Position numbers and translations under genes: made by a program
Assembly (NCBI RefSeq): GCF_003480435.1
Contig: NZ_QUJB01000002.1
Coordinates: forward strand, 1-54,074
DNA from: Clostridium sp. AM30-24
GTDB lineage: Bacteria; Bacillota; Clostridia; Lachnospirales; Lachnospiraceae
DNA: 54,074 bases
Direction: 5' to 3'
The notes under the pieces: model-generated
What the model was told of the DNA's origin: nothing
Database searches by the model: none
The model's input: the letters and a program-made list of their open reading frames with translations, nothing else
Shown here: positions 1-7,585 of the stretch, piece by piece
How the letters are laid out: each line of letters opens with the position of its first letter
Numbering within the stretch: position 1 is the stretch's first letter

Positions 1-1
1 A

Positions 2-409
2 TCAGTTTTTAACGTTTACACAAAACTTGAAACGGTCTCTTGTTTTTATTTATTTCCCAAATATAATGCGGCCTTAGCCTATTTGGGTTTTTTAATTATA
101 TATACATATATTGATATTGGGGTTTTTATTTTAGGTTTTTTTATGGGAAAAATCATTGTCAAACGCAGCATTGACATTGGCTTTTTGCTGTGCCTAATAT
201 ATGCATTAATTTCTTTCGGGTTGATGCTCTTGATAGGTTCTCTGAAATACGTTTTTTATGATTATATGTATAGTAACTTTACGTTTACATTTTCAATCTT
301 CATTGAATCATTAGGTGATAGAGATAGTTTGTTTGTTTCAATTGGGACATTTATATCTTTTTTTATTGGAGAAATTATAGAATACATCAATGATAAATCT
401 AATTCTTGA
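2..409 (+). CDS. Partial small membrane protein, function unknown
   Basis: I do not recognise this protein. The frame stays open from the TGA at 407-409 back to the left edge, so the gene probably begins outside the window; the first possible internal start is a TTG at 83 with no ribosome site in front of it. What is visible is very hydrophobic: about three membrane segments (roughly codons from 83-150, 180-240 and 340-390), separated by short charged stretches, with a short polar tail ending in Asn-Ser. Base composition is strongly AT-rich, unlike the core genes after 12 kb, which fits accessory DNA. It is followed by a shared terminator with the convergent blaR1. It could be a small phage or mobile-element membrane protein. 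Confidence 0.4.
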   Translation, partial: SVFNVYTKLETVSCFYLFPKYNAALAYLGFLIIYTYIDIGVFILGFFMGKIIVKRSIDIGFLLCLIYALISFGLMLLIGSLKYVFYDYMYSNFTFTFSIFIESLGDRDSLFVSIGTFISFFIGEIIEYINDKSNS

Positions 410-453
410 CGTATAGAACTGGATAATTGAAACGCTTTTATGCATAAAGAGAA

Positions 454-503
454 AATAAAAAAATCGGGCAAAGGATTATACGACTATGACCTTTACCCGA
501 TTT
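454..503 (-). terminator. Terminator of blaI-blaR1, probably bidirectional
   Basis: A 14-bp stem (461-474 pairing with 490-503, one G-T type mismatch) with a 15-nt loop lies directly after the blaR1 stop codon. On the minus strand it is followed by a run of T. A-rich sequence on one side and T-rich on the other means it may also serve the rightward partial gene. Confidence 0.8.
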
Positions 504-505
504 CT

Positions 506-2302
506 TTATTTCCAGATATTCATGTCGGACAAGATAGACATGGTTATTTCAGTTGCGTTGCCTCCGGTAGCATCGCTGTCTGCACCAATGTTGGTAGCGA
601 AAAAGTATGTATTATCTGCAGTTTCGATATAGCCGATAAACCATCCGTTCACATCTTGGCCATCCACACGTCCGGTTCCGGTCTTTCCGTAGAATGTTCC
701 GGCATCGGAAGAGGAAAGGCAGATGGCATCTTTTACTGCATTGATATTTTCAGGGGCGAAGCCAAGGCTGTTATTCTGCAGCTTGGTTAGAAGTTCGACC
801 TGCTCTATTGGGGAAATCTTCAAGGAAGATTCCATCCAATAAGTGGAGAAATCACCGCTCATGTTTTCGTTACCATATCCGATTTCTTGAATATAGCTGT
901 AAACGTCAGAGGCTCCAAGCTGTTCATCCAATGTCTGGAAATACCAGTTCACGGAGGAGTTCATTGCAGACTGTAAGGTCTGATCCGCATTCCATGCTTC
1001 AAAAGGATAGCTTTCTCCATTCCACGCAATAAAGGAGTTTTCTGGTGTAATGACACCTTCTTCCAAACCGAACAAGGCATCATATATTTTGTAAGTGGAG
1101 TTTGGTGCAACCCGCAGGGTGGCATGCTCCTTGTCGTGTATGCTCCATTCATCATTTTTCAAATCGTATAAAACAAAGCTACCTTCGTATTCTCCGAAGT
1201 ATGTGGAGAGGTCTACATAGGAAACATTCTCAGAAGAGGAATCCCATTGGTACTGGCTTCCGTCTGCTGCGTATGTAGAAATAAAAGGTGCGAATCCAAG
1301 GAGAAGAACAGCAGTCAGCACAAATGCAGTCATACCTTTTATTCTTTTCATAAATGTTGGCTTCTCATAAGAGGCAATGTTGATAATTCTCCGTTTCATC
1401 TGATCCATGTTTTCACCAAGACCGGCAGCAAACGGAAAAGGAGTAAGTGAAACTTTCTCTGCAAAGTTAATCAGTGTATTGCCATAATCTTCGTAAGCAT
1501 CCTCTTCAAGCATTTTCAAAACGGAAGTGTCACAGGCAACCTCTCTGTCATTACGCATTTCTTTCAGAGCGTACCAGACAAGAGGATTGAACCAATATAC
1601 TACCCCAGCAAGATTCATCAGATAACTGGCAACAGCATCTTTGTGCTTATAGTGCTGCAGTTCGTGCAACAGCATATATCGCATATCGGATTCGTTGTAA
1701 TCAGAGATCAGATGAATCGGCAGATAAATACATGGTTTCAAAAGTCCCACAATAATCGGGGATTTCAAAAATGCAGTACTGTAAACAGGGATATTTCTGT
1801 GAATTCCCATTTCCTCCAAACATCGATGATATAGTCTGCGTACTTCCGGGTTCTGAAGGGGAAGTCCAGATTTCTCCAAATTGCGTAGGCGGAGTGAGGA
1901 TTTGATTACTAATATGATCATTGCAAAAATGCCTATAATCCATATCCCCAATAATATGTATCCGGCAATGGATGGTGTTTCGCTATTTACAGAAAGTGCG
2001 AAATCATTCATCCAGTCTGTATTTCCGACCGGATGAATTCCTACAGCTTCTCCCATAGCGGTTGCAGTGCCGGAAGCAGGGGAGCTTCTTAAGCTACCAA
2101 GCCACGAGAAGATTTGTGGAAATCCGATGAGACGGAACGGTATAAAGGGAACTGCCAGCAACCCAAGGAGCAGGAACCACAGATTATACTGCATCCGGCT
2201 GGACAGGTTGTTTTTGAATATCCGCTTGGCTATCAAAAGAATTCCGATGATACCGCTGATAAATACATTGCATATTAAAAAGCGTATCATAAAATTAGCC
2301 AC
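506..2302 (-). CDS. blaR1: BlaR1/MecR1-type sensor-transducer, M56 metalloprotease with penicillin-binding sensor
   Basis: Membrane beta-lactam sensor that, in this family, is acylated by the drug outside the cell and activates a cytoplasmic zinc protease domain that removes the BlaI repressor. At 598 aa it has the usual length. Visible parts: membrane helices near residues 5-28, 40-60, 113-135 and 325-342; the zinc motif HELQH at 213-217 with a downstream NDREVACD region; an Arg-Arg pair at 304-305 where family members self-cleave; and a class D beta-lactamase-like extracellular domain with STYK (Ser402, Lys405), Ser-Val-Asn at 450-452 and KTG at 540-542. All sensor and protease signatures look intact. 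It starts 1 nt after the blaI stop, so the two are translated as one operon. No beta-lactamase gene lies beside it in this window, so its target may be elsewhere or lost. Confidence 0.93.
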   Translation of the reverse strand: MANFMIRFLICNVFISGIIGILLIAKRIFKNNLSSRMQYNLWFLLLGLLAVPFIPFRLIGFPQIFSWLGSLRSSPASGTATAMGEAVGIHPVGNTDWMNDFALSVNSETPSIAGYILLGIWIIGIFAMIILVIKSSLRLRNLEKSGLPLQNPEVRRLYHRCLEEMGIHRNIPVYSTAFLKSPIIVGLLKPCIYLPIHLISDYNESDMRYMLLHELQHYKHKDAVASYLMNLAGVVYWFNPLVWYALKEMRNDREVACDTSVLKMLEEDAYEDYGNTLINFAEKVSLTPFPFAAGLGENMDQMKRRIINIASYEKPTFMKRIKGMTAFVLTAVLLLGFAPFISTYAADGSQYQWDSSSENVSYVDLSTYFGEYEGSFVLYDLKNDEWSIHDKEHATLRVAPNSTYKIYDALFGLEEGVITPENSFIAWNGESYPFEAWNADQTLQSAMNSSVNWYFQTLDEQLGASDVYSYIQEIGYGNENMSGDFSTYWMESSLKISPIEQVELLTKLQNNSLGFAPENINAVKDAICLSSSDAGTFYGKTGTGRVDGQDVNGWFIGYIETADNTYFFATNIGADSDATGGNATEITMSILSDMNIWK

Positions 2303-2303
2303 G

Positions 2304-2690
2304 TTAATTTCCTCCTTTTTTTGACCTCTTGGAAAGAAGGGAACGTAGGGTGTCTATTTCTGTTTCAGACAGTCTGTCATTTTCTATATAGGCAGACAGC
2401 ATGGCAGTGATATCCCCGTCATAGTATCGTTCCAGAAAAGAGTTGCTTTCCTGGTCGATGTATTCGCTTTCTTTCACGACTGGGGTATAAACAAACACTC
2501 GGCTCTGTTTTTCATAAGTCAGAACGCCTTTTGTTACGAGACGTTTGATTAAAGTCTGTATCGTCTTAGGACTCCAGCTTGTGGTCTGTAATAATTTATC
2601 TGTTATTTCATTGGTACTGATCGGCGCATGTTTCCATACGATTTTCATAACTTCAAATTCAGCTTCAGAAATCTGTGGTAAATCGCTCAT
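2304..2690 (-). CDS. blaI: BlaI/MecI-family transcriptional repressor
   Basis: Winged-helix repressor of beta-lactam-inducible genes. The 128-aa product has the usual family length: N-terminal winged helix (about residues 8-75, with the recognition helix in the segment WSPKTIQTLIKRL) and a C-terminal dimerisation part where BlaR1-triggered cleavage normally occurs. A ribosome site (GGAGGGA on the coding strand) sits just upstream of the ATG at 2690. It is the first gene of the blaI-blaR1 operon. Its own promoter carries a TTAC-N4-GTAA palindrome just downstream of the -10 box, and two more palindromes lie in the divergent promoter region, so it very likely represses itself and a rightward gene. 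Family assignment is secure; what it regulates besides itself is not visible here. Confidence 0.92.
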   Translation of the reverse strand: MSDLPQISEAEFEVMKIVWKHAPISTNEITDKLLQTTSWSPKTIQTLIKRLVTKGVLTYEKQSRVFVYTPVVKESEYIDQESNSFLERYYDGDITAMLSAYIENDRLSETEIDTLRSLLSKRSKKGGN

Positions 2691-2710
2691 TTCAAATCCC
2701 TCCTTAAATC

Positions 2711-2758
2711 TTACGGATGTAATAAATATATTATAGACGTTATTTATGTGGTTGTCAA
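2711..2758 (-). promoter_or_regulatory. blaI promoter with BlaI operator
   Basis: On the minus strand TTGACA (2753-2758), a 17-nt spacer and TATAAT (2730-2735) form a consensus promoter. The palindrome TTAC-GGAT-GTAA (2711-2722) lies at the transcription start region and matches the TTAC/GTAA half-sites typical of BlaI/MecI operators. Confidence 0.85.
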
Positions 2759-2774
2759 TTTCAGAAAAAACATA

Positions 2775-2822
2775 TTGACTTGAAATCTTACTTGTGTAAT
2801 AATTGAAATATTACAAGAGTAA
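2775..2822 (+). promoter_or_regulatory. Divergent promoter with two BlaI-type operators
   Basis: Two palindromes, TTAC-TTGT-GTAA (2788-2799) and TTAC-AAGA-GTAA (2811-2822), are 23 bp apart and also form one large dyad together. They overlap a rightward promoter-like pair TTGACT (2775-2780) and AATAAT (2798-2803, 17-nt spacer). A BlaI-repressed rightward gene is expected, but only an endolysin remnant follows. Confidence 0.7.
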
Positions 2823-2924
2823 GATTTATAAAAGGCAACAAAAAGAAAAGAACCAGAATCACAACGGATTAGCTGGTTCCTCTACTCGTTTGAATTACCT
2901 CTTTTATGTATGAGTGCTGTCTGA

Positions 2925-3197
2925 CGTTGGAGATATTCCGTATTTGATGAATCCGGTAAAGTGATTTATTCCAATGCTACATTCACACCGTATCTTGTGA
3001 GAGTATCCATCGAAGATTTAAACATCCGCAAGGGTCCGGGAACAGACTACGATAAAACAGGTAAGTACACCGGAAAAGGTGCTTTCACTATTGTGGAAGA
3101 AGCAGAAGGTAAAGGTGCGAGCCTTTGGGGGCTTCTGAAATCTTATCAGAAAAAACGTAATGGATGGATTTCACTGGATTATGCCGAGAGGGTTTAA
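2925..3197 (+). pseudogene. C-terminal SH3b fragment of a phage-type endolysin (amidase)
   Basis: The open frame runs from just after a TGA at 2922 to the TAA at 3195. The encoded segment is one bacterial SH3 domain, with the hallmark stretch DLNIRKGPGTDY followed by GKYTGKG and GWISLDYA, as found at the C-terminus of N-acetylmuramoyl-L-alanine amidases of Clostridia phages and integrated elements. There is no catalytic amidase domain, no convincing start (GTG at 2961 lacks a ribosome site) and the upstream 100 bp is non-coding, so this is the tail of a gene truncated by deletion. A strong terminator follows at 3204. In intact elements such amidases often sit just before the recombinase genes, as here. 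Confidence 0.7.
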
Positions 3198-3203
3198 AGA
3201 TAA

Positions 3204-3244
3204 GCCGGACAGAGACAACAGGTTTCTGTCCGGCTGCTTTTTTC
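3204..3244 (+). terminator. Rho-independent terminator after the endolysin remnant
   Basis: A perfect 10-bp GC-rich stem (3204-3213 with 3225-3234), an 11-nt loop and a T7 run shortly after it. It would have ended the endolysin transcript and separates it from the recombinase genes. Confidence 0.9.
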
Positions 3245-3364
3245 GGCTCCTGACAAGTTTGGACAGAGTGGAAAAAGAGAGGGTGGAAACTGTAGAATTG
3301 CTTGACTTTACAGGGGTTTAGAGTGATTTATATACTACCAAAAACGAAAGGAGTACTTATTTAT

Positions 3365-3781
3365 ATGGTGATTGCAGGAACGATAAATAGGGTGGCTTTT
3401 TACTGCAGAGTCAACCATCGTGACAGAGGCTATGAAAAATATCTGGACGATGTAATGAGGCAGTTGGAAGAAGAATATGGAAAACAGAAATGGGATTTGC
3501 AGATATTCTTTGAGGAAGCTTCAGGAGCCGACCCGAACAGAAAAGAATTTAATCGTCTGAAAGCGGAAATCGCAGCAAAGAAGATAGATGTGGTGGTTAC
3601 CATGAGGGCTGCTACGATTGCCCGTAACTGGGGACAGTTTATGGAGTTCATGCTGGTTTGCAGTAAGAAAAATGTGGATGTGGTGTGCATTGACGAGGTA
3701 GAGGATGCACAGGCCATTTTCCGAAGGATTCAAGAGTTTAAGAAAAGTTTTTTTGAAGGAAGTGATGTAACGTGCGAGTAA
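3365..3781 (+). CDS. Short serine-recombinase-like protein lacking the catalytic serine
   Basis: 138-aa protein made only of a resolvase/invertase N-terminal fold. I start it at the ATG at 3365, 11 nt after an AAAGGAG site, not at the upstream TTG. Aligning by eye to the next gene, the active-site stretch YARVSTD is here YCRVNHRD, so the nucleophilic serine is Asn, and the conserved SISRFARN segment reads RAATIARN, losing one arginine. It has no zinc ribbon or C-terminal DNA-binding domain. It overlaps the next recombinase by 10 nt and is therefore probably co-translated. Short inactive relatives beside two full recombinases are seen in Clostridia mobile elements; a regulatory or accessory role in recombination is plausible but is inference. 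Confidence 0.75.
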   Translation: MVIAGTINRVAFYCRVNHRDRGYEKYLDDVMRQLEEEYGKQKWDLQIFFEEASGADPNRKEFNRLKAEIAAKKIDVVVTMRAATIARNWGQFMEFMLVCSKKNVDVVCIDEVEDAQAIFRRIQEFKKSFFEGSDVTCE

Positions 3782-5052
3782 AAGTGATTAACAAACAACC
3801 AGCTTCGGTCTTACAAAAGAAAAGGGTTTGTGCTTATGCCAGAGTTTCCACAGACAGCAGAAGACAGGAAGACTCTCTTGAAAACCAGATGGAAACCTAT
3901 GAGAGACTGATTACCGGAAATCCGGAATATGAATTTATCGGAGTATTTGCTGATCAGGGCATATCCGGCTATTGTGAGAACCGCCCACAGTTCCAGAGAA
4001 TGATGGAGAAGGCAAGGGCAGGAGAGCTTGATTTAATTATTACAAAATCCATATCGAGGTTTGCAAGAAATACCGTCACCGTTCTGAAGTTCGCAAGGGA
4101 ACTGAAAGAATTGGGTGTCGGTATTTTTTTTGAAGAACAGAACATTAACACTCTATCAGGGGACGGTGAGATAATGCTTGCCGTCCTCGCTTCTTTTGCA
4201 CAGGAAGAAAGCAGAAGCATGAGTGAAAACAATAAATGGTCCATTCGGAAGAAGTTTGAGAGAGGGGAAGTGATGATTACCACATCCCACTTCCTCGGTT
4301 ATGACAAAAACGAATATGGAGATCTGATTGTGAACCGAAAGGAAGCGGAAATTGTCAGTCTGACTTTCGACCTTTATCTGATGAATGTCGGCTCGTCAAG
4401 GATTGGGGAGCTACTTGATTACCTGGGCGTGAAAACGGTGACGGGAACCACATGGGAGAGCGGGACCATCAACGGGATGCTTTGCAATGAAAAATACAAA
4501 GGTGATTTCCATCTGCAGAAGTATTATACCCCTGAAAACAAAAGAAACCATACAAGGAAAAACAACGGGGAAGTGCAGAGTTATTACATTTCGGAAAATC
4601 ACGAACCAATTGTATCGCCAGAGGTGTGGGAACAGGTACAGAAGGTCAGAGAGCAGAGAAAGCGTGACAGGAATATTGGACAGGACAACACAATGAAGTT
4701 CCAAAACCGCTATCCCTTAAGCGGAATGCTGATTTGCCCTTGCTGCGGAAAAACGCTCCGGCGCAGACAGGTTTACAAGAAGAAAATCCAATGGCTTTGC
4801 AGCACCTACATTGAAAAGGGAGTCAAGGTATGCAAAGGGATAAGGATTGATGATGCCGAATTGCAAGGCTTGAACATTACAGAACAGACAGTGGTTGAGG
4901 AGGTGGTTAAAAATGGCAAGAAGCATTACTGTTATACCAGCAAAGCAGATTTTGACTGCGGAATCAGGAACAGCACAGTCAGTGCAGAAATTGAAGATGG
5001 CAGCGTACTGCCGAGTGTCAACCGACCAAGAAGAACAGTTATTAAGCTATGA
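3772..5052 (+). CDS. Large serine recombinase (site-specific integrase)
   Basis: 426-aa recombinase that would cut and rejoin element attachment sites through a phosphoserine link. Domains: resolvase catalytic domain at about residues 18-160, with the active-site motif YARVST (Ser near residue 26) and the arginine motif SISRFARN; recombinase domain at about 180-290; a zinc ribbon with CPCC and a later Cys pair at about 320-360. Start is GTG at 3772, inside the end of the preceding gene. The ATG of the following recombinase overlaps its TGA stop. The C-terminus lacks the long coiled coil seen in phage integrases, but several short-tailed members exist. It is the only member of the three-gene module with all catalytic features, so it may still act alone or may need the damaged partner. 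Confidence 0.88.
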   Translation: MRVKVINKQPASVLQKKRVCAYARVSTDSRRQEDSLENQMETYERLITGNPEYEFIGVFADQGISGYCENRPQFQRMMEKARAGELDLIITKSISRFARNTVTVLKFARELKELGVGIFFEEQNINTLSGDGEIMLAVLASFAQEESRSMSENNKWSIRKKFERGEVMITTSHFLGYDKNEYGDLIVNRKEAEIVSLTFDLYLMNVGSSRIGELLDYLGVKTVTGTTWESGTINGMLCNEKYKGDFHLQKYYTPENKRNHTRKNNGEVQSYYISENHEPIVSPEVWEQVQKVREQRKRDRNIGQDNTMKFQNRYPLSGMLICPCCGKTLRRRQVYKKKIQWLCSTYIEKGVKVCKGIRIDDAELQGLNITEQTVVEEVVKNGKKHYCYTSKADFDCGIRNSTVSAEIEDGSVLPSVNRPRRTVIKL

Positions 5053-6331
5053 GAATTAGGTCAATTATTACACAAATTACATCAGCGAGAATCCACTCTA
5101 TGAATATGCAGGGACTTATGCGGATGAAGGAATTTCGGGAACAAATACCAAAAAGAGAGATGAATTCAATCGTATCATTGCTGATTGCAGGGCGGGGAAA
5201 ATAGACATGATTATTACTAAGTCCATTTCCCGATTTGCAAGAAATACGCTGGATTGCTTGAATTATGTGCGAGAGTTGAAAGATTTGGGGATAGGGATTA
5301 TTTTTGAAAAGGAAAATATCAATACCCTCGATGCAAAGGGCGAAGTGTTGCTGACAATTCTTTCCTCACTGGCACAGGATGAGAGCCGGTCCATTTCAGA
5401 GAACTGCACATGGGAAATCCGCAGAAGATTTGAGACAGGGAAACACAAAATGAGTACAAAGCGTTTTCTTGGCTACGATACGGACGAGAATGGCAAGCTG
5501 GTAATCAACAGGACGCAGGAGCCGATTGTGATTCGGCTGTATTAGGAATTTCTGGACGGAAAAACAACCGATTACATCAAGAGGATTTTTGAACGGGAAG
5601 GTGTGAAAAATTGGGATAGTGGTACGAAGTGGCAATCCACAACTTTAATGAGTATGTTGGAGAATGAAAAATACAAGGGTGATGCCTTACTGCAGAAAAG
5701 CTATACGGTGGACTTCCTTACCAAGAAGCGTACACAGAACAAAGGGGAAATCCAGATGTTTTATGTGGAGGATGACCACGATGCCATCATTTCAAAGCGG
5801 ATATGGGAATGTGTACAGCTTGAAATAAAACGCAGGAAAAAGTACCTGGAGGAGCATGGGACAAACTCCTATTCCCACCGGCCGGAAAGTAATCCATTTG
5901 CATCCAAGATAATTTGCGGAGACTGTAATAAGGTATTTGCACGGAAAGGCTGGCGGAGCAGCACGGGCGTTGACCGTAAGGTATGGCAGTGCAGTGAACG
6001 GTACAAGGTAAAAGGAGTCATGGGATGTGCCAACCGCCACGTGGAGGAAGAAACGCTGATAAAGGCATATCTGATGGCGTGGAATGCGTTGGTGGAGAAT
6101 CGAGAGGATTTCATGGGGCAGTGGACGGAACAGCTGCAGAGAGAGAACCTCTTGGAAGGTTATCGGGCAGAGAAGTTCATAGAATATACTGATGAGGCAG
6201 AGCCTTTGACGGAGATGGACACGGACTTCATGCTGAAAACACTGGACCACATCAAGGTTTTTGAGGATGGAACATTGTTGGTAGTGTTCCTGGATGGAAC
6301 GGAGATTGAATGTAAAAATGAAGAGGAGTAA
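5050..6331 (+). pseudogene. Third serine recombinase, broken by an internal deletion and a nonsense codon
   Basis: The original start survives as ATG at 5050 (ATGA overlap with the previous stop), reading Met-Arg-Ile-Arg. After four codons the sequence jumps into another frame: homology resumes at about 5060 with YYTNYISENP, the region usually about 50 residues into the protein. The missing piece would include the catalytic serine. The rest then reads in one frame (SISRFARN at 5218, recombinase domain, zinc ribbon near 5910-6040) except for a TAG at 5543-5545, where relatives have a Glu codon in the YEEFL stretch. The C-terminal part from 5603 is otherwise open to 6331. Two independent lesions show that the gene is dead and the element can probably no longer move by the usual route. 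Confidence 0.85.
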
Positions 6332-6339
6332 GAAAAGAT

Positions 6340-6373
6340 GCCGATTGGGAGTTGCGATTCCTGATCGGCTTTA
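6340..6373 (+). terminator. Hairpin after the recombinase module
   Basis: GCCGAT (6340-6345) pairs with ATCGGC (6364-6369), with an inner GGGA/TTCC match; only TTT follows. It is a modest terminator candidate separating the recombinases from the ATPase-protease cassette. Confidence 0.5.
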
Positions 6374-6378
6374 GAAGT

Positions 6379-6459
6379 GTATCAAAAATAAATTAAAATA
6401 AAATTGATACAATAAGATTGACAAAACATTGATAAAACAGTATAATTTTAATGTATCAA
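6379..6459 (+). promoter_or_regulatory. Cassette promoter with four TATCAA/TTGATA half-sites
   Basis: TTGACA (6418-6423), a 17-nt spacer and TATAAT (6441-6446) form a consensus promoter for the ATPase gene. Around it lie four half-sites: GTATCAA at 6379, TTGATAC at 6404, TTGATA at 6429 and GTATCAA at 6453. Their starts are 25, 25 and 24 bp apart, about 2.4 helical turns, with one site in the promoter spacer and one in the leader. This looks like an operator array for tight repression. Confidence 0.75.
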
Positions 6460-6486
6460 AAAAATAAAAAAGAGGAAATGATATAA

Positions 6487-7581
6487 ATGGTAGTATATGA
6501 ATTGATTCCTAAATTAATAAGAGCAGCATTAAATAATGATAAGAAGGCTGTAGAATCGATTTCTCTCATGATAGGGAGAAAAATAAAAAAAGAGTATCCT
6601 CAAATAGCATCGGAAATTATGCAAATAACCGCCAATAGCAGTGTGGGGGCTGACACATTGAGAACATTGGATTTGACTCCCGCTCCAGTTGATAGAGAAA
6701 CTCGAAGCCAATTGGTGAAGGTAGAAGAACCGATAATGGTAGAAGAACCGATATTATCGCCAGAGGTTTGGCATCAACTAAAGGATTTTTTGCTAGAACG
6801 CAAATTGTTGGAAAGATTTTTGGAGGAGGATATTGTTCCACCTAATAGTATATTATTGAGCGGAAAACCAGGGGTAGGTAAAACGTATATAACAAAATGG
6901 CTTTCTTATAAACTTAATTTACCAATAGTGACGGTTGATTTGGCAACATCGATATCAAGTTACTTGGGTAGAAGTGGACAAAATATAAAAAGTATATTTG
7001 ACTATGCTAAATCCCAAAATGTTATTTTGTTTTTGGATGAGTTAGATGCTATTGCAAAAAGAAGAGATGATATGGGAGATTTAGGAGAACTTAAACGGTT
7101 GGTAAATGTCCTTCTAAAAGAATTGGAAGAATGTCCGGTTACTTGTGTGATTGTAGGTGCTACTAATCACCCAGAGATATTGGATAAAGCAATATGGAGG
7201 CGATTCGACAGGAATATAGAAATCCCTATGCCTGGAAAGGAAGAACGCAGGAAACTTGTTGAGAGAACATTGGGTAATAAGTTCGGTGAGATGAAAAGTG
7301 ATACAATAAAGTTCATTGTTGGAAATACAGAAACTGTTTCTGCTTCTGAAATTTGTAAACTATGTGAACATATAAAGCGTCAGATGGTGATGAATCGCGA
7401 TGACAAGCCAGATATACTTGCTTTGAGAGAGTGCTGCCGCATAATTGAATTAAAAGATCGAAATGAAAAAGTTCAATTATGTAAGCGGATAAAGAATGAA
7501 TTTCCAGAATTATCGTTGAGAGATATTTCAAATATTACTATGATTTCATCGGCATCAGTTGGAAGATATATAAAGGAGTGA
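6487..7581 (+). CDS. AAA+ ATPase with C-terminal helix-turn-helix, partner of a subtilase
   Basis: 364-aa cytoplasmic ATPase of the classical AAA group. Residues 1-100 form a helical N-terminal part of unknown role. The AAA module spans about 100-290: Walker A GKPGVGKT (126-133), Walker B with Asp184-Glu185, sensor-1 Asn227 and the arginine pair 238-239 (arginine-finger position), so hydrolysis should be intact. The last 22 residues, from SLRDISNIT to VGRYIKE, look like a helix-turn-helix recognition unit, unusual for an AAA protein. A GAGGA ribosome site precedes the ATG. The stop is 4 nt before the protease gene, so the pair is one operon. By analogy with other ATPase-protease pairs it may unfold or gate substrates for the protease; DNA binding and autorepression at the TATCAA sites is my inference. 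Codon use and composition are much more AT-rich than the core genes. Confidence 0.8.
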   Translation: MVVYELIPKLIRAALNNDKKAVESISLMIGRKIKKEYPQIASEIMQITANSSVGADTLRTLDLTPAPVDRETRSQLVKVEEPIMVEEPILSPEVWHQLKDFLLERKLLERFLEEDIVPPNSILLSGKPGVGKTYITKWLSYKLNLPIVTVDLATSISSYLGRSGQNIKSIFDYAKSQNVILFLDELDAIAKRRDDMGDLGELKRLVNVLLKELEECPVTCVIVGATNHPEILDKAIWRRFDRNIEIPMPGKEERRKLVERTLGNKFGEMKSDTIKFIVGNTETVSASEICKLCEHIKRQMVMNRDDKPDILALRECCRIIELKDRNEKVQLCKRIKNEFPELSLRDISNITMISSASVGRYIKE

Positions 7582-7585
7582 TGAT

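Noticed and set aside
440..790. Rightward frame of 116 codons over the end of blaR1
   Set aside because: It is the complement of the blaR1 sensor domain and covers the terminator; no ribosome site.
6487..7581. FtsH-type membrane protease for the AAA gene
   Set aside because: There is no membrane segment and no zinc HEXXH domain; the protease is a separate subtilase.
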